Assembly (NCBI GenBank): GCA_031271905.1
Contig: JAISUT010000010.1
Location: 1-64,000 of the forward strand
Length of the DNA: 64,000 bases
Reading direction: 5' to 3'
Source of the DNA: Acidobacteriota bacterium
Lineage (GTDB): Bacteria > Acidobacteriota > UBA6911
Part shown: piece after piece, positions 36,060 through 46,750 of the stretch
Layout: every line of letters starts with the position of its first letter
Position numbering within the stretch: the stretch's first letter is position 1
Position numbers and translations under genes: made by a program
The notes under the pieces: generated by a model
What the model saw: only the letters and a program-made list of their open reading frames with translations
Told to the model about the DNA's origin: nothing
Databases searched by the model: none

Positions 36060-36851
36060 TTACGAAAGGTTGCAACGGACGGGCGCGCCGGCCGTCAGTT
36101 GCAACGCCTCGGCGGCGGAGCCGTCGCGCATGACGATTTCCACATATCCGGCGGAACCCTGCACGGCGAAGACCTCGCCGGGGGCGCCTTCCGCGTAAGT
36201 CTGGCGCAGGGCCCGGATCACCCTCCCCCCCACCTCGATCTCACAAGGCGTCGCCACGTCGGACGGGCGCAGGTTCGTGACCAGGTTGCCGAAACGATCC
36301 ACCGCCAACACCGCGCCCTGGATGAAGGCGCCTCTGCCGTCCCGCGCCGGGAGCGCCTGCGGGGACGGCAACTGCACCGGGTCTCGCAGCGGCGGCCCCA
36401 ACTGCTCCAAAGGGACGCCCCGGCACAGCCACGCCGCGACCGGGGCGAAGACGTCGCGTCCATGGAAGGTCGCCGACACAGGCTGGCGGAAATAGCGCCC
36501 CGCCCGCCCTGGCGCGATCTCGTGCGCCTCGAAGTCCGCGCACGACTCGAACACGGGCGTCAGGATGCCGTTGTCGGGGGCGACGAAACGATGCCCGCCC
36601 GCCGCGACCGCCAGCGCCTTCCGCCCGCCGCCGACCCCGGGATCGACGACCGCCAGATGAACCGTGCCCGGGGGGAAGAGGAAGCAGCACTGCGCCAAGG
36701 TGAACGCCCCGGCGCGGACGTCGCCCCGTGGGATGTCGTGGGTGACATCCACCAGCGTCAATCCCGGGTCGATGCCGAGCATCACCCCTTTCATCGCAGC
36801 CGCGAAATGGTCGCGCGACCCGAAGTCGGTCAAAAGCGTCACAACCGCCAT
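36060..36851 (-). CDS. S-adenosyl-L-methionine hydrolase (SAM hydroxide adenosyltransferase, DUF62)
   Basis: 263 residues from the ATG at 36851 with GGAGGG upstream. The family splits SAM to adenosine and methionine with water; a minority are fluorinases or chlorinases. Visible are TLLTDFGSRDHFAAAMKG, LVDVTHDI, VVDPGVGGGRKALAV, APDNGIL and TFHGRDVFAPVAA, plus the C-terminal VDRFGNLVTNL. No halide-specific residues can be judged by eye. It is convergent with metF and divergent from the cysteine desulfurase gene (43-base gap). Confidence 0.88.
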   Translation of the reverse strand: MAVVTLLTDFGSRDHFAAAMKGVMLGIDPGLTLVDVTHDIPRGDVRAGAFTLAQCCFLFPPGTVHLAVVDPGVGGGRKALAVAAGGHRFVAPDNGILTPVFESCADFEAHEIAPGRAGRYFRQPVSATFHGRDVFAPVAAWLCRGVPLEQLGPPLRDPVQLPSPQALPARDGRGAFIQGAVLAVDRFGNLVTNLRPSDVATPCEIEVGGRVIRALRQTYAEGAPGEVFAVQGSAGYVEIVMRDGSAAEALQLTAGAPVRCNLS

Positions 36852-36894
36852 GCCATCCCTCCACACCGTCTGAATATGCTATGCTAATGCCGCC

Positions 36895-38055
36895 ATGAAC
36901 GAAAGGATTTATCTGGACAACAGCGCGACGACGCAGGTGGACGGGCGCGTGCTCGAAGCGATGCTCCCCTGTTTCCGCGAGTATTACGGCAACGCCAGCT
37001 CCGTGCATCTTTTCGGGCAGGAGGCGCGCGGGCGCATGGAGGAGGCGCGGCGCGAGGTCGCGGCGCTCCTGGGCGCCGACACGCGCGAGGTGGTGTTCAC
37101 CTCCGGCGGCACGGAGTCTGACAACTGGGCGCTCTGGGGCGCGTGGCGCGCCGCCGGAGGCAGGCCCGGCGCCCATCTGGTCACCACACGCATCGAGCAT
37201 CCGGCGATCCTGGCGACCTGCAAGGCGTTGGAGGCGGCGGGCGCCGAGGTCACTTACGTGCCGGTGGACGCCTCCGGGCGGGTGGATCCCGCTGCGGTGC
37301 AAGACGCCCTCCGGGACACGACGCTGCTGGTCTCGGTGATGCACGCCAACAACGAGACCGGCGTCATGCAACCCGTGAAGGAGGTCGCCGCCATCGCGCA
37401 CGGGCGCGGCGTGATGGCGCACACCGACGCGGTGCAGTCGGTAGGGAAGGTTCCCACGCGCGCCGCCGAGTTGGGCGTGGACCTGCTGTCGCTCTCGGGG
37501 CACAAGATACACGGCCCCAAGGGGGTCGGCGTCCTCTACATCCGCAAGGGGGTGAAGATCGCGCCATACATGACCGGCGGTTCGCATGAGCGCAAACGCC
37601 GCGCCGGGACGGAGAACGTCCCGGCTATCGTGGGGCTCGGCGCCGCCGCGCGGCTCGCAGGCGAGCATCTGCCGGAGATGGCGGGGCGCGTCTCCGCCTT
37701 GCGCGACCGCTTCGAACAGGGCGTCCTCGAAAAGATCCCCGGTGCGCACGTCAACGGCGACCGCAGCCGGCGGTTGCCGAACATCTCCAACATCTCCTTC
37801 GACCGGTTGGAGGGGGAGGCGGCGGTGATCGCGCTCGACCTCGAAGGGGTCGCCGCCTCGACCGGCTCGGCATGCGCCTCCGGGGCGCTCGACCCCTCGC
37901 ATGTGCTGACGGCGATGGGGCTGCGGGCGGAGGTGGTGCAGGGATCGTTGCGCTTCAGCCTGAGCCGCCTCACCACCGACGCGGAGATCGACAGGGCGCT
38001 GGAGATCCTGGAAACCGTGGTCTCGCGCCTGCGCCGCCTGCGCAACCGGAGATAG
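36895..38055 (+). CDS. Cysteine desulfurase (NifS/IscS family)
   Basis: 386 residues. Class V PLP enzyme: YLDNSATTQVD at the start, TSGGTESDNWAL, the PLP-lysine region LSLSGHKIHGPKGVG, and the active-site loop TGSACASGALDPSHVL with the catalytic cysteine. It releases sulfur from cysteine for Fe-S clusters and thiolated tRNA, and in some bacteria selenium for selenophosphate. No iscU, iscR or suf genes adjoin it. The nearby Fe-S-rich Hdr block and Sec-containing MvhD would both need its product, but that link is only contextual. Confidence 0.9.
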   Translation: MNERIYLDNSATTQVDGRVLEAMLPCFREYYGNASSVHLFGQEARGRMEEARREVAALLGADTREVVFTSGGTESDNWALWGAWRAAGGRPGAHLVTTRIEHPAILATCKALEAAGAEVTYVPVDASGRVDPAAVQDALRDTTLLVSVMHANNETGVMQPVKEVAAIAHGRGVMAHTDAVQSVGKVPTRAAELGVDLLSLSGHKIHGPKGVGVLYIRKGVKIAPYMTGGSHERKRRAGTENVPAIVGLGAAARLAGEHLPEMAGRVSALRDRFEQGVLEKIPGAHVNGDRSRRLPNISNISFDRLEGEAAVIALDLEGVAASTGSACASGALDPSHVLTAMGLRAEVVQGSLRFSLSRLTTDAEIDRALEILETVVSRLRRLRNRR

Positions 38056-38159
38056 CCGCCCGCCCCTCCCGTGCGCCCGCGTCCCCAAGCGCCGGCGTCC
38101 AAGCATCCGCCTTGGGGCGGCAGGGCGTCGCCGCCACCGCCGCCTTGCCGCCGAGGCGG

Positions 38160-38870
38160 TCAGCGCGCCGGGACGGGGATGAAGCAGTCGGGGAGTTCGA
38201 TGAGGTCGCCGATGACGAAGTCGCTGCCGGCGCCGCGCAACTCCTCGTCCGGCCTGAAACCGCCCAAGAGGGCGCAGGTCATGGCGCCGGCAGCCTTGCC
38301 GGCGTCGATGTCGGTCAGGCTGTCGCCTATCATGGCGGTCTCCGCAGGCGTCGTCCCGCAAAACTCCATCGCCTTGAAAAGCGCCTCCGGCTCAGGCTTG
38401 CGATGCTCGACGCTGTCGCCTCCCAGGACGACGGCGAAACGCCCTCCTATCCCCAAGCCGTCGAGGATGCTCTTCGCGAAACGCTCGGGCTTGTTGGTGA
38501 CGACGGCGCACCATGCCCCCGAGAGCGCGTCCAGCGCTTCTCGCGCGTGGTCGCGCAGGTGCGTCGCCTCCAGCAGGTGATGCGAGTATTCTTCCATGTA
38601 GGCGCGCGTCGCCTCTTGGACGGACTCCTCGCCGGGCTCCCTCCCCGTGACGGCGCGCAACGCCCGCTCGATGAGCTTCTGCACGCCTTCGCCTACGAAG
38701 CCGCCGATCCGCCCCGATGAAAGGGTCTCATGGCCGAGCTTTGCCAAGGCCAGGTTGAGCGAGGTGACCAGGTCGGCTTGCGAGTCGATGAGAGTGCCGT
38801 CCAAGTCGAAGATGAAAAGGCGGCAGGGGCGTTTCGCCCGTCCAGACGGTTCCGTGCCCATTTCGATCAT
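38160..38870 (-). CDS. gph: HAD-family phosphatase, phosphoglycolate phosphatase-like
   Basis: 236 residues; the ATG at 38870 overlaps the stop of the upstream molybdopterin gene as ATGA. HAD motif I is FDLDGTLIDSQ, motif II VVTNKPERF, motif III the Lys in HRKPEPEAL, motif IV GDSLTDIDAG. An alpha-helical cap follows motif I (subclass IA). It most resembles Gph, which removes 2-phosphoglycolate, but substrate choice in this family cannot be read from sequence. Confidence 0.78.
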   Translation of the reverse strand: MIEMGTEPSGRAKRPCRLFIFDLDGTLIDSQADLVTSLNLALAKLGHETLSSGRIGGFVGEGVQKLIERALRAVTGREPGEESVQEATRAYMEEYSHHLLEATHLRDHAREALDALSGAWCAVVTNKPERFAKSILDGLGIGGRFAVVLGGDSVEHRKPEPEALFKAMEFCGTTPAETAMIGDSLTDIDAGKAAGAMTCALLGGFRPDEELRGAGSDFVIGDLIELPDCFIPVPAR

Positions 38871-39433
38871 TTCCCCCAAAGCATGTGGAAGACGTGCCCG
38901 AGCTCCGGCAGGATGATCTCGTCCATCGCCAGTTCGCAGGCGCGGGGACTCCCCGGAAGGCAGAACACCACCTTCCCGCCGATGGAGCCTGCGAGGGCGC
39001 GCGACAGGATGGCGGCGCTTTTGACCTGCGTGTAGCTGAGTTGCGTGAAAAGCGCGTTGAACCCGGGCAGTTCCTTGTCGAGCAGGTCGCGCACCGCCTC
39101 GATGGTCACGTCGGTCGGCGACAAGCCCGTGCCCCCCGTGGTGATGATCGCGTGGACGTCCGGGTCTTGGGACAGCTTGCGCACTGCGGCGCGCAGGCGG
39201 GGCTTGCCGTCCGGCAGCAGTTGGCGCGACACGACCGCGTGCCCCCGCTTCTCCAGCAGGCTTTGGATGACGTCGCCCGACTTGTCCGGCTCCGGGGGGG
39301 GGGCCTGCGCGGACTTGGCGGCCTTCAAGGCGTTCGCGCGCGAAGTCGAAAGCGTGATGACGGCGGCGTTGACGGATGCCACGGCGTGCTTCTTGTGCTC
39401 CACCGTGGGATTGCTGGTTTTCTTTCCTGCCAT
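38867..39433 (-). CDS. Molybdopterin adenylyltransferase/MoaB-like protein
   Basis: 188 residues; AAGGAG lies 5 bases before the ATG at 39433. The MoCF-binding fold shows AAVITLSTSR near residue 25, the GDVIQSLLEKRGH helix, the core ITTGGTGLSPTDVTIEAV and LPGSPRACELAMDEIILPELGHVF. It activates molybdopterin with ATP for metal insertion. A charged N-terminal extension of about 20 residues precedes the fold. Translationally coupled to the downstream phosphatase gene. No molybdoenzyme is encoded in the window. Confidence 0.85.
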   Translation of the reverse strand: MAGKKTSNPTVEHKKHAVASVNAAVITLSTSRANALKAAKSAQAPPPEPDKSGDVIQSLLEKRGHAVVSRQLLPDGKPRLRAAVRKLSQDPDVHAIITTGGTGLSPTDVTIEAVRDLLDKELPGFNALFTQLSYTQVKSAAILSRALAGSIGGKVVFCLPGSPRACELAMDEIILPELGHVFHMLWGK

Positions 39434-39771
39434 GGCGTCTCCTTGTTGGGCTGATGGACCTGCGACAACGGGTTATCGTATCCGAGGGACGCCGCCGCCG
39501 CAACATGGTTGTTGCCATCCCCGGGCCATCCCCGGCCAGCCCCCCCGCACGGCGCGCGTATAGGAAATTTGTTCAAATGCGCCTCGGGTTGAACTCCCGC
39601 GCATCTGGCGTTAAAATTAAACCAACTTACGCGCCGTTTCCTGCGGCGCCGGTCGCGCAACAACCCGTCGAGCGCCAGACGACGTCAACTGAACCTTCGC
39701 CGAACCTGCACAACGTCCCAGCAAGACTCCGGGGGATATTTGACGCGACTCGAAAAAAAGGAGTGTGTCCA
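39434..39771. other. Intergenic region between the MoaB-like gene and the porin
   Basis: Divergent gap of 338 bases. A single TATCGTAT at 39476-39483 resembles the paired sites at 48621-48659. An AT-rich stretch (TTAAAATTAAAC near 39610) is the only promoter-like segment. I see no gene in the gap. Confidence 0.35.
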
Positions 39772-40872
39772 ATGATGAAAAAAATGATTCGATGCGTGTC
39801 GCTTCTGGCGGTCGTCGCAGGCGTGGCGCCGGCGGCGGTCGCACAGGAGTTGCCCGAATGGGTGAGGAAGCTGAATCTATCCGGCGACGTGGGCGTGCGG
39901 ACGGAGTTCGTCCGCGACGAAAAGGCCGCCAACCCCTACGACCGGGTGCGCGAACGGGGCCGGTTCCGCCTGGGGATGGAGACGGCCCCGGTGGACAAGG
40001 TGAAGGTCGCCTTCGGCGTCGAGACCACCGGGGTCAACCCGACCTCGGCATGGGTGGACTTCTCCGAGTTCCAGAACCAGCAGTTGTTCCTGTCGCACGC
40101 CTCCTTGCAGTATGCGCCCACCGGCTACCTGACCGTCTCCGGCGGCAAGCTCAAGAGCAACATCCCCTATTGGAGGCCGACCCAACTGATCTGGAAGAAC
40201 GACGTCAACCCCTACGGCGTGGCGGCGAACTTCAAGGCGAAGCTCCCCGGCGACGCCGCTTTCTTCGCCAACGCGGGACTGTTCGCGCTGAACGAGTACC
40301 GCGACTATGACGACAACGGCACGCAGGCGGATCTGCCGATGAACGCGATCTTCATCGTGCAGCCGGGCGTCGAGGTGAAGCGGGGGCGGTTCAGCCTCAA
40401 GGGCGCCTTCGCCGTCCAGCAGTTCAGCCTGGTGAACCACGACGCCTCGGGTTGGATCAAAGCCGACCGCTCCTACACGCTGCTCAACCCGGACTGGGAC
40501 GTGAGCATCCTGAACGTGGCGGGCCCTTACCGCGTCAACTTCAGCGGGGAGTTCTCCCACAACGTCAACGGCAGCGCCGACGGCGACGCCGGCGCCTACC
40601 TTCTCTCAATGGGTTTCGGCGACGAGAAGATCGACAAATTCAAGGCGTGGCAGGTCGCGGCGGCGTATCGCCGGGTCGAGGAGGACGCCATTCCGGTCGG
40701 CATGGGGCAGACCAGCGCGTACAACGCCGAACCGGGGAAGGGCTGGGAGTATTCCTTCGGCCTGGGGCTGCTCAAGGCGCTGTCGTTCAACGCCACCGTC
40801 TACCACATGACGAACCTCGATGGCGAGCGTCCGCAACTGATCGGGCAGTTTGACTTGGTCTACAAGTTCTAG
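39772..40872 (+). CDS. Outer-membrane beta-barrel porin-like protein
   Basis: 366 residues; AAGGAG lies 8 bases upstream. A signal peptide (MMKKMIRCVSLLAVVAG...AVAQ) precedes a mature protein rich in alternating aromatic and polar residues (LSGDVGVRTEF, RGRFRLGMETA, VKVAFGVETTG). The C-terminus is FDLVYKF, a terminal Phe barrel signature recognised by the Bam machinery. It probably forms a porin in the outer membrane; the solute is unknown. It is followed at once by a hairpin shared with the convergent VWFA gene. Confidence 0.8.
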   Translation: MMKKMIRCVSLLAVVAGVAPAAVAQELPEWVRKLNLSGDVGVRTEFVRDEKAANPYDRVRERGRFRLGMETAPVDKVKVAFGVETTGVNPTSAWVDFSEFQNQQLFLSHASLQYAPTGYLTVSGGKLKSNIPYWRPTQLIWKNDVNPYGVAANFKAKLPGDAAFFANAGLFALNEYRDYDDNGTQADLPMNAIFIVQPGVEVKRGRFSLKGAFAVQQFSLVNHDASGWIKADRSYTLLNPDWDVSILNVAGPYRVNFSGEFSHNVNGSADGDAGAYLLSMGFGDEKIDKFKAWQVAAAYRRVEEDAIPVGMGQTSAYNAEPGKGWEYSFGLGLLKALSFNATVYHMTNLDGERPQLIGQFDLVYKF

Positions 40873-40878
40873 CGGGCG

Positions 40879-40915
40879 CGGAGGCGGTGCGGGCAAGGCG
40901 CCTGCGCCGCCTCCG
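40879..40915. terminator. Hairpin between convergent porin and VWFA genes
   Basis: CGGAGGCGG at 40879-40887 pairs perfectly with CCGCCTCCG at 40907-40915 around a GC-rich loop. It ends at the base before the VWFA stop codon. No U-run follows, so intrinsic termination is uncertain. Confidence 0.4.
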
Positions 40916-41890
40916 TCAGTTGGACGGGGCGTAGTAGCCCTTGCGGTAGTTCAACTCCACCCCCCCCTCGGGCACCTTGATCTCGATCTTGCGGAAGCCG
41001 CCGTCGCGCCGGGGATTGGAGGAGACGTAACCGAGGCTGTACTGGCTGCGGAGCTCCTGGTTGATCTGGCGGAAGGCGTCTTCCAGCTCCTCCACCTTGA
41101 ATGGGAAGAAGACCTTCCCGCCGGTCTCGAGGGCGAGGTTCTTCAACGTCTTGTCCCCTTCTTTCGTGTTGTCGCCGACCCCGAAGAAACCCGCCTTGTT
41201 GATGCTCACCGAGAAGATCGTGCATTCGGCGCGGATGGCCATCTCCACCGCCTGCTTGTAGCTGATGGTGCTCACCGTGTCCTCGCCGTCCGACAAGATG
41301 ACCATGGCCTTGCGCCCGTTCTCGCGGATCATCTTCTGGTCGCAGGTGATGTGGATGGCGTCGTACAGCGCCGTGTCCCCGCCGACGCGCAGCTTGCGGA
41401 GCTGGTTCGCCAGCTTGTTGGCGTCGCTGGTGAAGTCCTGCCGCATCGTGACCGAGGTGTTGAATTCGACCAGCATCGCGCGATCCTTCTCCTTCAGCAG
41501 GTTGGCGAAGAAGCTGGTGGCGGCGTCCTGCTCGAAATCCAGTTTTTGCTTCACCGTGTTGCTGGTGTCCACCAGCATGGCGAGCGTGAGCGGCAGGTCG
41601 GTCTCGCGCGTGAAATTGCGAACTTCCTGCCTCTTGCCGTCCTCGAAGATGCTGAAATCCCCCTGCCCCATCGAGGTGACGAACGTCTTGGTCCGCTTGT
41701 CGAACACCGAGCAGAGGATGTTCACCAGATCGACGCTGACGCGGTAGGTCTGGTCGGAGACCCCCTGCGGGAGTTGCGCGGCGGTGGCGGCGGCGGGGGC
41801 GCTGGACATGGTGAAGACGCCGGTGGCGGCGGCAAGGAGCAACATGCCGGCGAAAATCATGGGCAGGACGCGCGGGAATCGCAAGAACAT
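40916..41890 (-). CDS. Secreted VWFA-domain protein
   Basis: 324 residues from the ATG at 41890 with AGGGAG upstream. Signal peptide (FAGMLLLAAATGVFTMSSAPAAA), a short N-terminal beta domain with FSIFEDGKRQEVRNF, then a von Willebrand A domain (about 105-290). The MIDAS motif reads DTSNT in place of the usual DxSxS, and GGDTALYDA supplies the second metal site. The layout resembles a VWFA-related family well known in Acidobacteriota, usually surface or periplasmic and of unknown role. Convergent with the porin gene. Confidence 0.78.
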   Translation of the reverse strand: MFLRFPRVLPMIFAGMLLLAAATGVFTMSSAPAAATAAQLPQGVSDQTYRVSVDLVNILCSVFDKRTKTFVTSMGQGDFSIFEDGKRQEVRNFTRETDLPLTLAMLVDTSNTVKQKLDFEQDAATSFFANLLKEKDRAMLVEFNTSVTMRQDFTSDANKLANQLRKLRVGGDTALYDAIHITCDQKMIRENGRKAMVILSDGEDTVSTISYKQAVEMAIRAECTIFSVSINKAGFFGVGDNTKEGDKTLKNLALETGGKVFFPFKVEELEDAFRQINQELRSQYSLGYVSSNPRRDGGFRKIEIKVPEGGVELNYRKGYYAPSN

Positions 41891-42067
41891 CGAGGCTCCC
41901 TTTTCTCTTAGTAGAAGCTTCCAAAAAACGGTCATTATATGGAGGCGTGCATTGCGAGTCAAGAATCCCGGCGGCGGCGGGGCGGCGTGTGACCGGGGTG
42001 CCGCCGCGATGGCGCCGCGCGAGAAACGCATCGACCGCCGCATGCCGATGGGGGTAAGATAGCGGGC

Positions 42068-42838
42068 ATGGAACCTATGATCCGGATTCGCAACCTGAAC
42101 AAGTCCTACGGCCGCCACCGCGTACTCAAGGACATCTCCATCGACATCGAGCCGGGCCAGGTCATCGGCTACATCGGCCCCAACGGCGCGGGAAAGAGCA
42201 CGACCGTGAAGATACTCGCGGGAATGCTGGGGGATTTCACGGGGGAGGTCTTTGTCAAGGGGATGGACATCCGCAAGGAGCCGGTCGCGGTGAAGGCGCT
42301 CATCGGCTTCGTCCCCGAGCTGGCGGAGCTGTACGACGTCCTCACGCCCTACGAGTTCCTCATGCTGATGGGGGCGCTCTACAACCTGCCGGAAGACGTG
42401 GCGTCGGAGCGCGCCGTGCGGATGATGGACGCCTTCGGCTTGGGGGGCGACCTGAACCAGCGGATGGACACCTTCTCGAAGGGGATGCGTCAGAAAGTCC
42501 TCATCGCCTCCGGCCTGCTCCACAACCCGGAAGTCCTCATCTTGGACGAACCGCTCAGCGGCCTGGACGCCAACGGCGTCATCCTGGTCAAGGAGCTCAT
42601 CGGCAGGCTGGCGAAGGGTGGGAAGACCATCTTCTATTGCAGCCACATGATGGACGTGGTGGAGAAGGTGAGCGACCGCATCATCCTCATCGACCAGGGG
42701 GAGGTCGTGGCGGACGGACGCCTCGAGGAGTTGCGCCAGATGCAGAACAAAAGCAGCCTGGAGGACATCTTCGCGGGACTGACCGCCACCGACTCGACGC
42801 GCGAGGCATGCCAAAAACTGTTGGGCGTCTTCGATTGA
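42068..42838 (+). CDS. ABC transporter ATP-binding protein
   Basis: 256 residues; starts at 42068 or 42077 (no strong ribosome site for either). Walker A GPNGAGKSTT, signature FSKGMRQKVLIASGL and Walker B VLILDEPLSGLD are intact. The EMLM-like GFVPELAELYDVLTPYEFL Q-loop region is typical of ABC-2 exporters. It forms a pair with the permease at 42857, 18 bases on. The substrate is unknown. Confidence 0.88.
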   Translation: MEPMIRIRNLNKSYGRHRVLKDISIDIEPGQVIGYIGPNGAGKSTTVKILAGMLGDFTGEVFVKGMDIRKEPVAVKALIGFVPELAELYDVLTPYEFLMLMGALYNLPEDVASERAVRMMDAFGLGGDLNQRMDTFSKGMRQKVLIASGLLHNPEVLILDEPLSGLDANGVILVKELIGRLAKGGKTIFYCSHMMDVVEKVSDRIILIDQGEVVADGRLEELRQMQNKSSLEDIFAGLTATDSTREACQKLLGVFD

Positions 42839-42856
42839 CGCCGGGTTGGGGCCTCC

Positions 42857-44554
42857 ATGAACTTCATCGACAGGATTTTGCTCCGCATCGCGTTGCTCCC
42901 GTCGTCCCTGTACGGCGGGTTGGGGGTCGATGTCCGGCAGTTGCGCGCCATCCTCTCCGCCAAGCTGACGATGGACAACCGCCGTCCGGCGTTCGGGGGC
43001 GGCGGCAGGAAGGAGCGGAAGGCGGCGTCGCTGGGCATGATGGCGGGCCAGCTCCTCGCCGGCATATTCCTGCTGTTCTCCTTCGCCATCGGCGAAAGCG
43101 CGCTCACCCGCCTCACGGTCTTCATGTCCATGTTCCTCGTCATGGTCTGCTTCACGCTGATCACCGACTTCACCTCCGTCCTCATCGACGTGCGGGACAA
43201 CTCGGTCATCTTGCCGAAGCCGGTCACGGACGCGACCTTCGCGACGGGGCGGCTGCTGCACATCGCCATCCGCATCGCCATGGTCGTGCTGCCGCTGGCG
43301 TTGCCGGGGTGCGTCGCCTTCGCCGTCATGCAGGGGGTGGCGGGGGTGCCCGCGTATTGGCCGATGGTCGCGCTGGAGACCCTGCTCGGCGTCTTCGTCA
43401 TCAACGCCGCCTACCTGCTGATTTTGCGGGTGACCACGCCTGCGAAGTTCCAGCGCGTCATCGGCGTCTTCCAGATCGCCTTCATGATGCTCGTCGTGGC
43501 GGCGTCCCAAGTCGTGCCGCGCATGGTCGGCGCCGGCGTCGTGCCGGACATCGACGTCGCCGCGACGCCGCTCGTCCGCCTCGTCCCACCGTTCTGGTTC
43601 GCCGACGCCTGCCTGCTCCTGTCCGGCGCGGCGCGCGCACCGGCGTCGTTCCTGAGCCTGGCGCTCTCCGTGGCGGTGCCGCTGCTGTCGGTCGCGCTGG
43701 TCGTGAGGTTCCTCGCTCCGTCATTCAACCGGAAGCTGGGGATGGTCGCCGCCGTGGCGACGGGGCGGGGCGGGGCGGGCAAGGCGGCGCACGGCGCGAC
43801 GGATGCGGCGAAAGGGGCTTTGCTACGGCGAGTCGCCCGTTGGCTGACACGCCCCGGGGTGGAACGCGCCGGGTTCATGTTCGTGGCGCGCATGGCGCTC
43901 CGCAGCCGCGACTTCAAGATGAAGGTCTATCCGCAGTTCGGCAACATGGCCGCCCTGTGGGCGGTGTCCCTGTTCCGAGACCCCGACCGCCTCGTGCAAG
44001 CCTTGCACGACCCCGGGCAGATGCTCCCCTGGCTGTTGCCGATGCTGCTGCTGGTCGTCTACATAGGCGGCATCCCGTTGAGCGTCGCTTTGCAACAGGT
44101 GGCATGCTCTGAAAAGTCCAAGGCGTCATGGATGTTTTCCCTCGCGCCGTTGGAGCGGCCGGGACCCTTCATCGGCGGCGGTGCCAAGTGCCTGCTGGCG
44201 CTCTTCCTCATCCCGGCGGCGCTGCCGCCGATGGCCTTGGGCGTCGCCCTGATGGGATGGGGCGCGTTGCCGAACCTCTTGCTGGGCGGGGCGAACCTCC
44301 TCGCCTTGGGCGCCGTCGGAGCCTGCCGCACTATGCGCAGGTTGCCGTTCACCGTCCCCCAAGACGCCGTCGGCAAGGGGGCGAGCTTCCTGCAAACCAT
44401 CTTGGCGATGGCGGCGTACGGGGCGGTGGGTCTCCTGCATTGGCTGGCGTCCGGCGTCCCTTGGGTCGTATGCCTGTGGCTGGCGTTGTCGGCGACCGTC
44501 GTCTGGCTGGCGTTGCGCAGGATCGGGAGACGGACTTGGGCGAGCATGGGCTAG
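42857..44554 (+). CDS. Large ABC-2-like permease
   Basis: 565 residues with about twelve hydrophobic segments, twice the usual ABC-2 permease size and so perhaps a fused dimer. Notable pieces are LITDFTSVLIDVRDNSVILPKPVTD near residue 105-130, a feature of large bacterial exporters of unknown cargo, and a cytoplasmic loop around 290-335. It pairs with the ATPase at 42068. Its stop codon is one base from the inverted-repeat element at 44556. Confidence 0.78.
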   Translation: MNFIDRILLRIALLPSSLYGGLGVDVRQLRAILSAKLTMDNRRPAFGGGGRKERKAASLGMMAGQLLAGIFLLFSFAIGESALTRLTVFMSMFLVMVCFTLITDFTSVLIDVRDNSVILPKPVTDATFATGRLLHIAIRIAMVVLPLALPGCVAFAVMQGVAGVPAYWPMVALETLLGVFVINAAYLLILRVTTPAKFQRVIGVFQIAFMMLVVAASQVVPRMVGAGVVPDIDVAATPLVRLVPPFWFADACLLLSGAARAPASFLSLALSVAVPLLSVALVVRFLAPSFNRKLGMVAAVATGRGGAGKAAHGATDAAKGALLRRVARWLTRPGVERAGFMFVARMALRSRDFKMKVYPQFGNMAALWAVSLFRDPDRLVQALHDPGQMLPWLLPMLLLVVYIGGIPLSVALQQVACSEKSKASWMFSLAPLERPGPFIGGGAKCLLALFLIPAALPPMALGVALMGWGALPNLLLGGANLLALGAVGACRTMRRLPFTVPQDAVGKGASFLQTILAMAAYGAVGLLHWLASGVPWVVCLWLALSATVVWLALRRIGRRTWASMG

Positions 44555-44555
44555 C

Positions 44556-44710
44556 GCCCTGCAACATCTAAATATCGCCTGACTGGCGAGGATTTTTTTC
44601 GTCAGACAAGGCGGAGGAACGAGGCGGTGGTGGCGCTACGGCGAGTGACGACAACGCAGTATGGCGGAAAAAAGACCGTCAGGGAGGCAAAGTTTTTGAT
44701 GTTGCAGGGC
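44556..44710. repeat. Inverted-repeat element family M2 (155 bp)
   Basis: Perfect 13-bp terminal inverted repeats, GCCCTGCAACATC (44556-44568) and GATGTTGCAGGGC (44698-44710), with pairing that continues imperfectly for about 30 more bases. It exactly fills the space between convergent stop codons at 44554 and 44712. The core CAGACAAGGCG...AACGCAGTATGGCGG is similar to the core of family M1 (CAGACAAGGCG...AACGCAGCGTCC). It could end transcription in both directions. Confidence 0.75.
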
Positions 44711-44711
44711 A

Positions 44712-46324
<1,613 letters not shown>

Positions 46325-46328
<4 letters not shown>

Positions 46329-46750
46329 GGGGCATACTCCCAAGGGTTGACGCACTCGAGTCCTACGCCAGCGAAATCTTTCGTATTGCGCGTCGCGAGA
46401 ATGGCGCCCCGCGCAAGACAGATCGCGGCGATCTGGGCGTCGATCACGCTGATCGGCTTTCCCGATGTGCGCCTAGCCGCGCAAATCCCGGCATACATCT
46501 TCGCGGCTGCGGCATCGAACGGAAACAACCGACCAAATACGTGTTTCGAGAAGAGTTCTTCATACCGTACGGCGAGGTGCTTCTTCCTTTTGCCGTCCGG
46601 CATCAATGCGATGCCGAGAAAGATTTCCGCCTGCGTTATCGTCGTCGTACACAAGGTAGGCACATCCTGTGCGTCAAGCCATGCGATGACCTTCTCTTCC
46701 GGCTCCGATTTAGAGACTTCGGAGAGGACATTCGTATCCAAGACGATCAT
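46325..46750 (-). CDS. PIN-domain toxin (VapC/FitB type)
   Basis: 141 residues. The PIN fold has its acidic metal site: D in [12 protein letters not shown] in TQAEIFLG, D in [11 protein letters not shown] and N/D in TRNTKDF. Family members are Mg-dependent RNases acting on tRNA or rRNA, blocked by the partner antitoxin. ATGA overlap with the antitoxin gene (46747-46750) on one side and GTGA overlap with the NifA-like gene on the other, so all three are translationally coupled. Confidence 0.87.
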
